The notes under the pieces are model-generated. The model worked only from the letters and a program-made list of their open reading frames with translations, was not told the DNA's origin and did not search any database. From Ilumatobacteraceae bacterium (GTDB lineage: Bacteria > Actinomycetota > Acidimicrobiia > Acidimicrobiales > Ilumatobacteraceae): DNA of 64,000 nucleotides. The DNA lies in NCBI GenBank assembly GCA_013213745.1, contig JABSQH010000008.1:62001-126000 (forward strand), read 5' to 3'. Position 1 is the stretch's first letter; every line of letters starts with the position of its first letter. The position numbers and the translations under genes are program-made. Shown one piece after another: positions 16,690 through 24,445 of the stretch.

Positions 16690-17903
16690 CGCAGTGAGTT
16701 GCCGATTCGCGCGGCGCTCTCGCGTCGCACGAGGTCGTGGGCGGCCCTCAGCCGACCGGCGAGCCAATCGACGCGATCGCCCGGTGGCATCACCCAGTCG
16801 ACACCCGGTTCCATCAGCTGGGCGGTCGCCTCGTCGCCCAGCAGGAACTCGCGACAGAACTCGTTCTGCCAGGCACCGAGGCTGAGCCGGCGGGCCGGGC
16901 CAGCGTCGGTGCGGACGACCGCTCGGGGTTCGACGGCCCGGAGGCGCGGCCCGATCGAGCGGGTCTCCCAACCGCCGCGATAGGGCCGGTTGAACGCCAC
17001 GTCCCCCGGATCCGACGCGTCGAACGCCGCTCGATAGGCCGCCGCGATCGAACGGAGGCGCGACGGGCGCATCGTGGGCACCTCGATCTCACTCCGCAGA
17101 CCGGGTGATTCGTCGACGGCCACCTCACCGTCGGCATCGCCACGATTGGAGAGGGCGACCACGTTCGGGAGGCGGTCCTCCGGCGCACGCTCCAACCGGA
17201 TGGCACCGTCGGGTGCCGCGGTGTGGTTCATCGTGTCGTGGATCGACAGCACGTCGAGATGTGTGACCGCCGCCCACTCCGTCAGCGATGTCGTCGACGG
17301 GTCGAGCGACGCCAGCCGCCTGAGCTTCGCTGTGATCACGCGCTCGATGAACGCGTCGCGGGTCCGCTCGTACCGATCGACGCCCAGCGAACCCGCGGTC
17401 TCCAGCGCGTCGACGAATTGCGCCCACTCGTCGTCGTCGACCGGACGACGGTATACGGGGAGGTACCCGAACGTCACCGGTCGGATCGCGTCGACACCGG
17501 CGAGCGACGGCCGCTCGTCTGCACCCGCCTGACCGAGACGATCGAACGCCTCTCGGAGCCCGGCGGCGAGATCGGACGGCCGGGGCCGGTTGGCATCTCG
17601 CACGGCGCGTGGATGTGGGTCTTCGACGTACACCACGTGCGGGTCGAGTTGCGCCCAGCGTCGTGCGATCGGACTCGTCGACACGTCGGTGAAGTCGTAT
17701 TGCAGTCGCCGCGTGAAGCGAGGATCGACGAAGAGTGCGAGTTCCTCGGGGAAGGCGGCGGATGCGTGGGGCCCGGTCACGATCAGGTCGACCCGGGCGA
17801 GTGCCGCCTCGGCGTCCGCGCCGTCGATCGGGGCACCGAACACCATCGTCGCGTCGTCGAAGGAGGTCCCCGCCGGAATCCAGTCGATGTGCGCAACGTC
17901 CAC
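16686..17903 (-). CDS. N-formylglutamate amidohydrolase family protein
   Basis: This 405-residue protein has features of the N-formylglutamate deformylase/FGase family: GPHASAAFPEEL (the HG/HA-type metal loop), a following FTRRLQYDFTDVSTSPIARR, and VYVEDPHPRAVRDANRP, which matches the family's 'D.NR' substrate motif. Metal-dependent release of formate from N-formyl amino acids, as in histidine breakdown, is the family activity. No hut genes are nearby. A TACCGT hexamer 8 bases upstream of GTG 17903 suggests leaderless expression. Longer than typical members (about 260-290), so the C-terminal 120 residues are unexplained. Confidence 0.68.
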   Translation of the reverse strand: MDVAHIDWIPAGTSFDDATMVFGAPIDGADAEAALARVDLIVTGPHASAAFPEELALFVDPRFTRRLQYDFTDVSTSPIARRWAQLDPHVVYVEDPHPRAVRDANRPRPSDLAAGLREAFDRLGQAGADERPSLAGVDAIRPVTFGYLPVYRRPVDDDEWAQFVDALETAGSLGVDRYERTRDAFIERVITAKLRRLASLDPSTTSLTEWAAVTHLDVLSIHDTMNHTAAPDGAIRLERAPEDRLPNVVALSNRGDADGEVAVDESPGLRSEIEVPTMRPSRLRSIAAAYRAAFDASDPGDVAFNRPYRGGWETRSIGPRLRAVEPRAVVRTDAGPARRLSLGAWQNEFCREFLLGDEATAQLMEPGVDWVMPPGDRVDWLAGRLRAAHDLVRRESAARIGNSLR

Positions 17904-17911
17904 CGCCCGAC

Positions 17912-17917
17912 ACGGTA
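17912..17917 (-). promoter_or_regulatory. Candidate -10 element (TACCGT) for the amidohydrolase gene
   Basis: On the minus strand TACCGT ends 8 bases before GTG 17903. The divergent lipoprotein gene has its own hexamer 66 bases away. Confidence 0.42.
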
Positions 17918-17982
17918 GACGGTCGGAACGACTGGCCCGACACGTGCGCGCGGACGTGTCCGGGTCGCGCCGGCCGACGATC

Positions 17983-17988
17983 TAGGGT
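17983..17988 (+). promoter_or_regulatory. Candidate -10 element (TAGGGT) for the lipoprotein-Dcu operon
   Basis: TAGGGT lies 8 bases before GTG 17997. No Shine-Dalgarno sequence intervenes. Confidence 0.42.
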
Positions 17989-17996
17989 CCCATCCC

Positions 17997-18464
17997 GTGG
18001 GGACGCGGACCTTGACCGGCATGCGGGCGGCGGGTCTCGTCGCGCTCGCCACGATGGCCGCGTGCGTCGACCACGACGAGCTGGCGCTGTGTCCCGCGTT
18101 CGTCGAGTACGTCATCGTGTACGACACACTCGAGGCGACGGATCCGAGCGGAGCGACTGCCGGCGCCGCCGCCGAGGCGATCGACGGGGTGATCGGAGAG
18201 GTGCGCCAGCTCCGCTCGGTCGCCGGCCAGCGCTACCGGACCCCCATCGACCGCCTCGAGGACGTGCTCGAGGACCTGGATCGCACGCTCATGTCATTCG
18301 ACGAGGGCGACGAATACGAACGTTGGGAGCCACTGGTGAACGACACGATCGACGACCTCCGGATCGCTGATGATCGGGTGCGAGCGGTGATCCGCCCCGC
18401 CTGCCTGGCGCAGGCGGTTGGTGGGTCACCGATCGGCTCGGATGACGAGAGCGGGGACGCCTGA
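17997..18464 (+). CDS. Small lipoprotein, unknown function
   Basis: This 155-residue protein has a signal peptide ending in the lipobox-like MAAC (about residue 22), so the mature protein is probably lipid-anchored. The mature part is acidic and helical (AAEAIDGVIGEVRQLRSVAG, then EDVLEDLDRTLMSFDEGDEY) and contains a second Cys pair candidate (LCP, RPAC). I recognise no family. Its TGA overlaps the ATG of the transporter gene (TGATG), so it may be an accessory to that transporter. GTG 17997 fits the leaderless spacing; ATG 18021 is an alternative. Confidence 0.65.
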   Translation: MGTRTLTGMRAAGLVALATMAACVDHDELALCPAFVEYVIVYDTLEATDPSGATAGAAAEAIDGVIGEVRQLRSVAGQRYRTPIDRLEDVLEDLDRTLMSFDEGDEYERWEPLVNDTIDDLRIADDRVRAVIRPACLAQAVGGSPIGSDDESGDA

Positions 18465-19804
18465 TGGACGGACTCCTGATCGCACTGCAGGCCCTCGTGG
18501 TGATCGGGGCCATCATCATGGGCACGCGCTCCAGCGGTGTCGGCCTCGGCATCTGGGGTGGCGTCGGCGTGACGGTGCTCGTCTTCGTGTTCCAGCTCGA
18601 GCCCGGCAGCGCACCGGTCGACGCGATGCTGATCATCATCTCGGTCGTTGTGGCTGCCGGGATGATGCAGGTGGCGGGCGGCATCGACTGGATGGTCTCC
18701 GTCGCAGCGAAGGCGATCGCCAACCGACCGAAACAGATCACGTTGATCGCGCCGTTGATGGCCTTCTTGTTCTCGGTCGGAGCTGGCACCAGCAACGTGC
18801 TGTACCCGCTGATGCCCGTCATCTACGACGTCTCGTATCGCAACGGCATCCGCCCGTCGCGCCCGCTGTCGTTGGCGGTCGTGTCGACCGGCGTCGCACT
18901 CGCGTGCAGCCCTGTCTCCGCCGCCATGGCCGCGATGGTCACGCTGACCGAGGTCGAGCCGTACAACTTCGACCTGGTCAGCATCCTCGCCGTGACGATC
19001 CCGGCAGCGCTGGTCGGCATCTTCCTCGCGTCGCTCGTCGTCCGACGACTGGGTGCCGAGTTGGAGGACGACCCGGAGTACCAGCGCCGCATCGCCGACG
19101 GCTCCCTGCAGCCACCCGTAGACGGTGCCGAGGTGGAGGTCACCTCGACGACCCAGGGGCGAAACGCCGCCGTGATCTTCCTCGGCTCCGTCGCCCTGAT
19201 CGTCGTCCTCGGTCTGTTCCCGGATCTCCGGCCGCAGATCGATGGCGACGACGGGACCGCCCCGATCTCGATGACCGTGACGATCCAGCTCCTCATGTTC
19301 ACCGCTGCCGCAGTCATGATCCTCGTCTGCCGACCCAAGGTGAGCGAGGTCAACAACTCGAAGGTATTCAAGGCCGGCATCGTGTCGGCGATCGCGCTGT
19401 TCGGCCTGGCATGGCTGACGGACACGTTCATCAGTGCCCACGAGGACGACATCATCGCGACGCTCGGGGAGTGGGTCGCCGATGCGCAGTGGATCTTCTT
19501 CCTGGCGATCTTCCTGGTGTGCGCGCTGACGACGAGCCAGTCGACGGCGACTCGCACGATCGTGCCGATCGGTCTGGCCGCTGGTCTGTCGCCCGCGCTG
19601 ATCACCGGCATGTGGGCGGGATCGTTCGCCGGCATCTACACGTTGCCGACCAACGGGACACAGATCGCTGCCGCGAACTTCGACCTGAGCGGGACCACCA
19701 AGCTCGGTACGAAGCTGATCGACCACTCGTACTTCATCCCGATGCTCGTCCTGGCGCTCGGTACGGCCGGCGCCGGATGTGTCTTCGCCGTCCTGTTCTT
19801 CTGA
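18464..19804 (+). CDS. Anaerobic C4-dicarboxylate transporter (DcuA/DcuB family)
   Basis: This 446-residue inner-membrane protein has about ten to twelve helices and the length of E. coli DcuA/DcuB (433-446). Family motifs include QVAGGIDWMVSVAAKAI, NRPKQITLIAPLMAFLFSVG, GAGTSNVLYPLMPVI, the segment VALACSPVSAAMAAMV, and near the end the TSQSTATRTIVPIGLA stretch. Dcu proteins exchange or import fumarate, malate, succinate and aspartate. It is coupled to the lipoprotein gene and divergent from the amidohydrolase gene; together these could handle acidic amino- or dicarboxylic acids, which is an inference from neighbourhood only. Confidence 0.85.
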   Translation: MDGLLIALQALVVIGAIIMGTRSSGVGLGIWGGVGVTVLVFVFQLEPGSAPVDAMLIIISVVVAAGMMQVAGGIDWMVSVAAKAIANRPKQITLIAPLMAFLFSVGAGTSNVLYPLMPVIYDVSYRNGIRPSRPLSLAVVSTGVALACSPVSAAMAAMVTLTEVEPYNFDLVSILAVTIPAALVGIFLASLVVRRLGAELEDDPEYQRRIADGSLQPPVDGAEVEVTSTTQGRNAAVIFLGSVALIVVLGLFPDLRPQIDGDDGTAPISMTVTIQLLMFTAAAVMILVCRPKVSEVNNSKVFKAGIVSAIALFGLAWLTDTFISAHEDDIIATLGEWVADAQWIFFLAIFLVCALTTSQSTATRTIVPIGLAAGLSPALITGMWAGSFAGIYTLPTNGTQIAAANFDLSGTTKLGTKLIDHSYFIPMLVLALGTAGAGCVFAVLFF

Positions 19805-19859
19805 TCTCGGCGGTCGCTCCCCGACATCGAGTTCGCACCGCGTACATCCCGCCAGCCTC

Positions 19860-20030
19860 TCCGAGGGCCCGGTCGCCCCATGCGGTCTGCTCAGAGCGGC
19901 GAGGTACGTCGTGACGATCGAGGTGCGCTGCGACGGTGGTGCGGTGGATGCGGTGCCGGCCGGCGAGCTCGTTGATGGTGACGCCGGTTCGGTACGCCCT
20001 GGTGAGGTCGTCGATGTCGGTGGGGGACAT
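19860..20030 (-). pseudogene. Recombinase-type helix-turn-helix fragment
   Basis: From ATG 20030 the minus strand reads SPTDIDDLTRAYRTGVTINE and then LAGRHRIHRTTVAAHLDRHD. This looks like the C-terminal DNA-binding HTH of a serine-recombinase or resolvase. About 45 residues are recognisable; the reading then becomes featureless and no catalytic domain is present on either side. It abuts repeat copy B. I read it as a relic of a mobile element, though a stand-alone HTH protein is possible. Confidence 0.55.
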
Positions 20031-20032
20031 GC

Positions 20033-20106
20033 GGCTCTGACCCACGTGCCGCAACGGTTTCAGTGGGTTCGGGAGGGTGTGAAACCTGTCCTAGAAGGTC
20101 CGCTTA
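20033..20106 (+). repeat. Flanking repeat copy B (mobile-element-end-like)
   Basis: This is the second copy of the sequence at 16256-16330, in direct orientation. The outer 11 bases (GGCTCTGACCC) and the block GAGGGTGTGAAA are identical between copies. This copy directly precedes the HTH fragment on the minus strand. The following glycosyltransferase gene begins 39 bases later. Confidence 0.5.
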
Positions 20107-20131
20107 CTGGCACACAGCCGGAGCACTTCAC

Positions 20132-20137
20132 TAACGT
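20132..20137 (+). promoter_or_regulatory. Candidate -10 element (TAACGT) for the glycan cluster
   Basis: TAACGT lies 7 bases before ATG 20145, just downstream of repeat copy B. Confidence 0.42.
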
Positions 20138-20144
20138 GCCGCCG

Positions 20145-21119
20145 ATGTCCGACACGATGCGCGCGGTGGCACACGCCCCTGCTCCAGCGACGCTGCGTCT
20201 GTCGGTGATCGTTCCGGCGACCGATCAACCGCCGACCCTCGCCAGGTGCCTCGAAGCCATCGATGGATCGAGCCGTGTTCCGCACGAGGTGATCGTGGTG
20301 GAGGAGCCACTGCGGGCCTCACCGGCGGCTGCACGCAATCTCGGAGCTCGGCAGGCAACAGGGGACGTTCTGGTGTTCGTCGACTCCGACGTGGTGGTTG
20401 GTCACGATGCGCTCGAACGCGTCGCTCGAACCTTCGAGGATTCGCAGCTCGACGCGGTCTTTGGTGCCTATGACGACGAGCCGGCCGAAACGAGCCGAGT
20501 GTCGTCTTTTCGCAACCTGCTCCACCACCACACGCACCACCGTGCAGCTGGGCCAGCCGATACGTTCTGGACCGGACTCGGTGCGGTGCGTCGCGAGCGC
20601 TTCGAGGAGGTCGGTGGATTCGACGAGCACCGATATCGGTGGCCGTCGATCGAGGACATCGACTTCGGTGTGCGGCTTCGGTCCGCAGGTGGAGTGATTC
20701 GGCTCGATCCGGCGATCCAGGGAACGCATCTCAAGCGTTGGACGATCCGATCGATGATCGTGACCGACTTTCGACATCGCGGAGTTCCGTGGGTCGCCCT
20801 CCAGGTTCGTCAACGTCGGGTGTCATCGTCGCTGAACCTCGATCTCCGCAACAGGCTCAGCGCGCTGCTGACCGTCGGCGTCGTCGTCGCTCTTGTCGCA
20901 CGCCGTGTCCCTGTCGCCGTCGCCGCCATCGTTGCGCTCGTCGGAATCAACCGTCGGCTGTATGCGCTCGCTGCTCGACGTCACGGGTGGAGCGGAGCGG
21001 CGACCGGCGTCGGCCTGCACGCCGTGCACCACCTCACCGCGGTTGCGTCGGTACCGGTCGGTATCGGGGCAGCGATTCGCGCCGGCGATCATCGGCGCGC
21101 CGAGCATCCAGCCCCATGA
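20145..21119 (+). CDS. Glycosyltransferase family 2 with C-terminal membrane helices
   Basis: This 324-residue protein has a GT2 GT-A fold: LSVIVPATDQPPTLARCLEA at the N-terminus, the nucleotide-sugar and metal motif VLVFVDSDVV (the DSD acts as DxD, about residue 85), the acceptor-region GLGAVRRERFEEVGGFDE and the base-containing segment SIEDIDFGVRL (ED). One or two hydrophobic helices follow (about 235-275). It transfers a sugar from an NDP-sugar to an unknown lipid or glycan acceptor on the cytoplasmic face. Its stop overlaps the next start (ATGA). Upstream in-frame codons run through repeat copy B and are discounted. Confidence 0.85.
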   Translation: MSDTMRAVAHAPAPATLRLSVIVPATDQPPTLARCLEAIDGSSRVPHEVIVVEEPLRASPAAARNLGARQATGDVLVFVDSDVVVGHDALERVARTFEDSQLDAVFGAYDDEPAETSRVSSFRNLLHHHTHHRAAGPADTFWTGLGAVRRERFEEVGGFDEHRYRWPSIEDIDFGVRLRSAGGVIRLDPAIQGTHLKRWTIRSMIVTDFRHRGVPWVALQVRQRRVSSSLNLDLRNRLSALLTVGVVVALVARRVPVAVAAIVALVGINRRLYALAARRHGWSGAATGVGLHAVHHLTAVASVPVGIGAAIRAGDHRRAEHPAP

Positions 21120-22051
21120 CCGCCGGTGACGGACAACTCCGGCTCGGGCTCGCGGGTTGCGGGCGCCTGGCCGAGCTGGGGTACGTGCCGGCCATCGCGC
21201 GAAGCGAGCGCGTCCGGCTCGCGGCGGTTGCCGACCCATCGAGTGCACGCACCAACGCCATGCGTTCGGCCATGGGGTCGGCCACGAAAGGAACGTGCGC
21301 GCCGACGGCGTTCGGGAGTGTCGTCGAGATGATCGAGGCAGGCGGGCTCGATGCTGTGGTCGTGGCGAGCCCGGTGGAGACACACGTCGAAGCGGCGGAG
21401 GTGTCGATCGCGGCCGGTCTGCCGACGTTGGTCGAGAAGCCGCCGGCTCGCGACGGTGCGGGGGCACGCCGGCTTGCCGCACTCGGCGACGCCGTGCGAA
21501 TAGGGTTCAATCGTCGCTTCGTTCCCGGCATTGCTGCGCTGCGTCAGCGTGTCGTGGGTGCTGATGGGTACCGCGCGGAGTTTCGTCTCTCGTATCGACG
21601 GGCGAGTTGGTCGCCGGTCGTCGTGGAGGACGACGCCCTGCTCGATCTCGGCCCCCACCTGGTCGACCTGGCGCGGTGGTTGCCCGACGACGACGTGGTC
21701 GATGTCGGCGCCGCAACCGTGGCCCCGCAGCGGGCCCGGTTCGAGCTCCGGTTGGTGCGTGGGAGCGCAGCGATCGAGGTCGCATCGGATGGGATCTATG
21801 GCGAGCAGATCGCGATTCGTGACGGTGATGGTCGCACCATCGGTACGTATCGGGTCGGTGGGGCCGTCGCCGCAGTGACCGGTCGACTGTTGCGCCGATC
21901 CGGCGGTGATGTGCTGGGTGACTCACTCGCGGGTCAACTCGATGCGTTCGCGGGAGCGATCGCTGATGCGCCGGGCGGCGACCGCGGCCTCGGCACGGCA
22001 GGCGACGGAGTTGCCGTCATGGACACGATCGACGCCGTACGCGGTCGTTGA
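21116..22051 (+). CDS. GFO/IDH/MocA family NAD(P)-dependent oxidoreductase
   Basis: This 311-residue protein has an N-terminal Rossmann fold (LGLAGCGRLAELGYVPAI, residues about 9-26) and the family motif LPTLVEKPPARDGAG with the catalytic-region EKP (about residues 105-110). DLGPHLVDLARWLPDDD supplies the family's 'G.H..D' motif. It probably oxidises or reduces a sugar or sugar nucleotide. It is coupled to the glycosyltransferase gene by an ATGA overlap, so modification of the transferred sugar is a reasonable guess. Slightly shorter than typical members (about 330-350). Confidence 0.83.
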   Translation: MTAGDGQLRLGLAGCGRLAELGYVPAIARSERVRLAAVADPSSARTNAMRSAMGSATKGTCAPTAFGSVVEMIEAGGLDAVVVASPVETHVEAAEVSIAAGLPTLVEKPPARDGAGARRLAALGDAVRIGFNRRFVPGIAALRQRVVGADGYRAEFRLSYRRASWSPVVVEDDALLDLGPHLVDLARWLPDDDVVDVGAATVAPQRARFELRLVRGSAAIEVASDGIYGEQIAIRDGDGRTIGTYRVGGAVAAVTGRLLRRSGGDVLGDSLAGQLDAFAGAIADAPGGDRGLGTAGDGVAVMDTIDAVRGR

Positions 22052-22070
22052 GGGAGAAGAACCACGCACC

Positions 22071-23573
22071 ATGCTCACTGTCTTGCAGTTCGACGCAGCA
22101 AGCGCATCGACGCTCGAACGTCTCGCCGCCGAGGGGCGGCTCCCGACACTGTCAGCGCTGCGCGAGCGCGGCGTACAGCATGCGCTCCACGCTCCCGCAA
22201 CGCAGTTCGCCGCGGGGGCGCAGTACACGTTGTACAGCGGCATCCCGATCGAAGAGCACGGGCTGTTCTACCCCTTCCAGTGGGATCCGGCCGATCAACG
22301 AGTCCACTACATGGAGCACTTCGAGGCGCCGCCGACGATCTGGGAACAACTCGGGCCACATGGTGTGAGGACGCTGGCCGTCGACCCGTACGAGAGTCGA
22401 CCGCCGACGGTGCAGCCGCCGGGCACGCTCGTGTGTGGCTGGCAGCTCAACGATCGTGTGGTGCTGCGTAGCTGGGACCGGCCGACGGGCTCGCTACGGC
22501 GGTTGCAGAAGGTGTTCGGCGCCCCAGAACCCGTTGACGAGGTGTTCGGCCTGCATCGAGCCGCTGAGATGCTTCGCTTGCGACGCCGGCTGCTCGCTGC
22601 GCCAGGGCGGGTGGCCGAGGCGACGACGCTGCTACTGGGCGACGAGGAGGTCGACTTGGCATGGAGCACGTTCTGCGCCGCGCACGTCGCGGGCCACCAA
22701 TTCTGGGATCTGTCACAGATCGATCCATCCGGGCTCGATGACGACGCCGTACGAGTGCTCAGCACCGCTCTCGACGACGTGTACGCCGAGGTCGACCGAG
22801 CGATCGGACGCATCGTCGACGCATTGCCGCCCGACGGCGATCTGATGGTGATCTCGCCGGTCGGGATGGAGATCAACACCAGCCGCGCCGACATGCTCCC
22901 CGAGATGCTCGATCGCATCCTCAGCCCAGAGCGAGAACGGTCCGAGTCGTCGTCGATCTGGTGGCTGCGTGCCGCAGTACCTCCAGGTTTTCGGGCCGCG
23001 GTGGCGGGTGCGTTGCCGGCGGGATTCGCCCTCGACCTCACCTCCCGGTTGGAGATGCGCGGGGTCGATTGGTCCGCGACGCGGGCCTTCGCCCATCCGG
23101 CGGAGAATCAGGGCTACATCCGCCTCAACCTGCGCGGCCGTGAACGCGACGGCATCGTCGACGCAGCAGACGCGCCCGCACTGATGGACGAGATCGTCGA
23201 CGGATTGATGACGTTTCGAGATCTCGACGGAGGCGAGGCCGTCGCCGGTGTCGCCCGCGTCGGCGAACACTTCGGTCACGGCAGCCGTGCGCACTTACTG
23301 CCGGATCTCGTGGTGCGCTGGACCGACACACCGACAACGGCACTCGACGGAGTCCGGTCGGAGCGTTACGGGACCGTGATGCGGCGGGGCGTCGGCAGTG
23401 GACGGTCGGGAAACCACACCGAAGGAGATGCATGGGCGCTGGTCGTGCCCGGAGCGTCGCAACATGCCGACGTTCGGCGTCGGCCCCATCTCGAAGACGT
23501 CGCTGCCACCGTCGCTGCGGTCACGGGCGTCGATCGCACCGACATGGCGGGCGAGCCGCTGCTCGTTCCCTGA
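22071..23573 (+). CDS. Alkaline-phosphatase-superfamily (phosphodiesterase type) protein
   Basis: This 500-residue protein resembles the type I phosphodiesterase/nucleotide pyrophosphatase family. The opening strand TVLQFDAASASTLERLAAEG carries the first metal-binding Asp and TQFAAGAQYTLYSGI the nucleophile region. Later HVAGHQFWDLSQ lies where the family has D...H. The usual SDHG metal motif is replaced by SPVG (in LMVISPVGMEINTSRADML), and the last His motif reads GNHTEGDAW. So at least one canonical metal ligand seems lost. ATG 22071 has a GGGAGAAG Shine-Dalgarno sequence. No signal peptide is seen. Activity is uncertain. Confidence 0.72.
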   Translation: MLTVLQFDAASASTLERLAAEGRLPTLSALRERGVQHALHAPATQFAAGAQYTLYSGIPIEEHGLFYPFQWDPADQRVHYMEHFEAPPTIWEQLGPHGVRTLAVDPYESRPPTVQPPGTLVCGWQLNDRVVLRSWDRPTGSLRRLQKVFGAPEPVDEVFGLHRAAEMLRLRRRLLAAPGRVAEATTLLLGDEEVDLAWSTFCAAHVAGHQFWDLSQIDPSGLDDDAVRVLSTALDDVYAEVDRAIGRIVDALPPDGDLMVISPVGMEINTSRADMLPEMLDRILSPERERSESSSIWWLRAAVPPGFRAAVAGALPAGFALDLTSRLEMRGVDWSATRAFAHPAENQGYIRLNLRGRERDGIVDAADAPALMDEIVDGLMTFRDLDGGEAVAGVARVGEHFGHGSRAHLLPDLVVRWTDTPTTALDGVRSERYGTVMRRGVGSGRSGNHTEGDAWALVVPGASQHADVRRRPHLEDVAATVAAVTGVDRTDMAGEPLLVP

Positions 23574-23590
23574 CGAGTGTCGCCAACGCG

Positions 23591-24445
23591 TCACCGCCGA
23601 GTAGCGGACACGAGCGACTCGGCGACGAGCCCGTAGGCGGTGGCGACCTGTGCGCCCAGGACCAGTATCCCGGCGCCGACGCCCGCCCCGAAACCGGCGC
23701 GGACGAGGTCGAGGTAGAAGCGTGCGGGTTGCCAGTCGGAGTCTCCGGTGTGCCGCTGGCGCCAGTGTGCGGCGCCACGTCCGTAACGCACCTGTTGGCG
23801 CCAGAACGTACGCGCCGTGAGCTCGGGTCGGTGGGCAACCGTTGCGGCGCGGTCATAGGCGATGGTGTGCCCGGCAGCGGTCACGCGGTCGCACCACTCG
23901 CGATCTTCGCCCGCAGCGAGCGGGAACGATTCATCGAATCGAAAGCGCTCGGCGATCGGTGCGGTCATCGCGAGGTTGCAGGTCGGGGCGAATCGAATGG
24001 TCGTGCCGCTGCTGTCCAGCGACGACGCGAGCAACTCGTTGGTGATGACCTGTGAGGCCACCGTGGCGATCGCGTCCGGTGGTGATGGGAGCGTGGCGCC
24101 GGCAGCGATGTCAGCGCCGGCATCGATTCGAGCCGCCAGACGGGCGGTCCACTGCTCTGCGGGTACGCAGTCGTCATCGGTCAGGCAGACGATCCCTCCG
24201 GTAGCGGCGCGCACACCGCGGTTGCGGGCCGCAGCAGGTCCATGCCCGGAGCCGCGCACCACCGTGGCGCCTTCGACGGCGGCCACGATCGACTCGACGT
24301 GCCGGCCGTCTCGGGAGCAGTCGTCGACGACGAGGATCTCGGCGGGAGTGCGGTGTTGGCGAGTCAGTGCCTCGAGGCAGGCGGCGAGTTGCCGTGGACG
24401 GTCGCGCGTGGGCACGACGACGCTGATCGAGTTGGTGGTGGTCAC
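23591..24445 (-). CDS. Glycosyltransferase family 2
   Basis: This 284-residue GT2 protein opens with SISVVVPTRDRPRQLAACLE, has the metal motif IVCLTDDDCVPAEQW (DDD, about residue 90), the acceptor segment FRFDESFPLAAGEDREWCDR (ED, about residues 190-200) and a C-terminal hydrophobic helix (about 245-270). GTG 24445 overlaps the flippase stop (GTGA), so both are made from one minus-strand message. It converges on the phosphodiesterase-like gene with a 17-bp gap. The sugar and acceptor are unknown. Confidence 0.85.
   Translation of the reverse strand: MTTTNSISVVVPTRDRPRQLAACLEALTRQHRTPAEILVVDDCSRDGRHVESIVAAVEGATVVRGSGHGPAAARNRGVRAATGGIVCLTDDDCVPAEQWTARLAARIDAGADIAAGATLPSPPDAIATVASQVITNELLASSLDSSGTTIRFAPTCNLAMTAPIAERFRFDESFPLAAGEDREWCDRVTAAGHTIAYDRAATVAHRPELTARTFWRQQVRYGRGAAHWRQRHTGDSDWQPARFYLDLVRAGFGAGVGAGILVLGAQVATAYGLVAESLVSATRR

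Noticed and set aside
20639-21115. N-terminal extension of the GFO/IDH/MocA gene
   Set aside because: It lies in another frame of the GT2 gene; ATG 21116 has an ATGA overlap and begins directly at the Rossmann fold.
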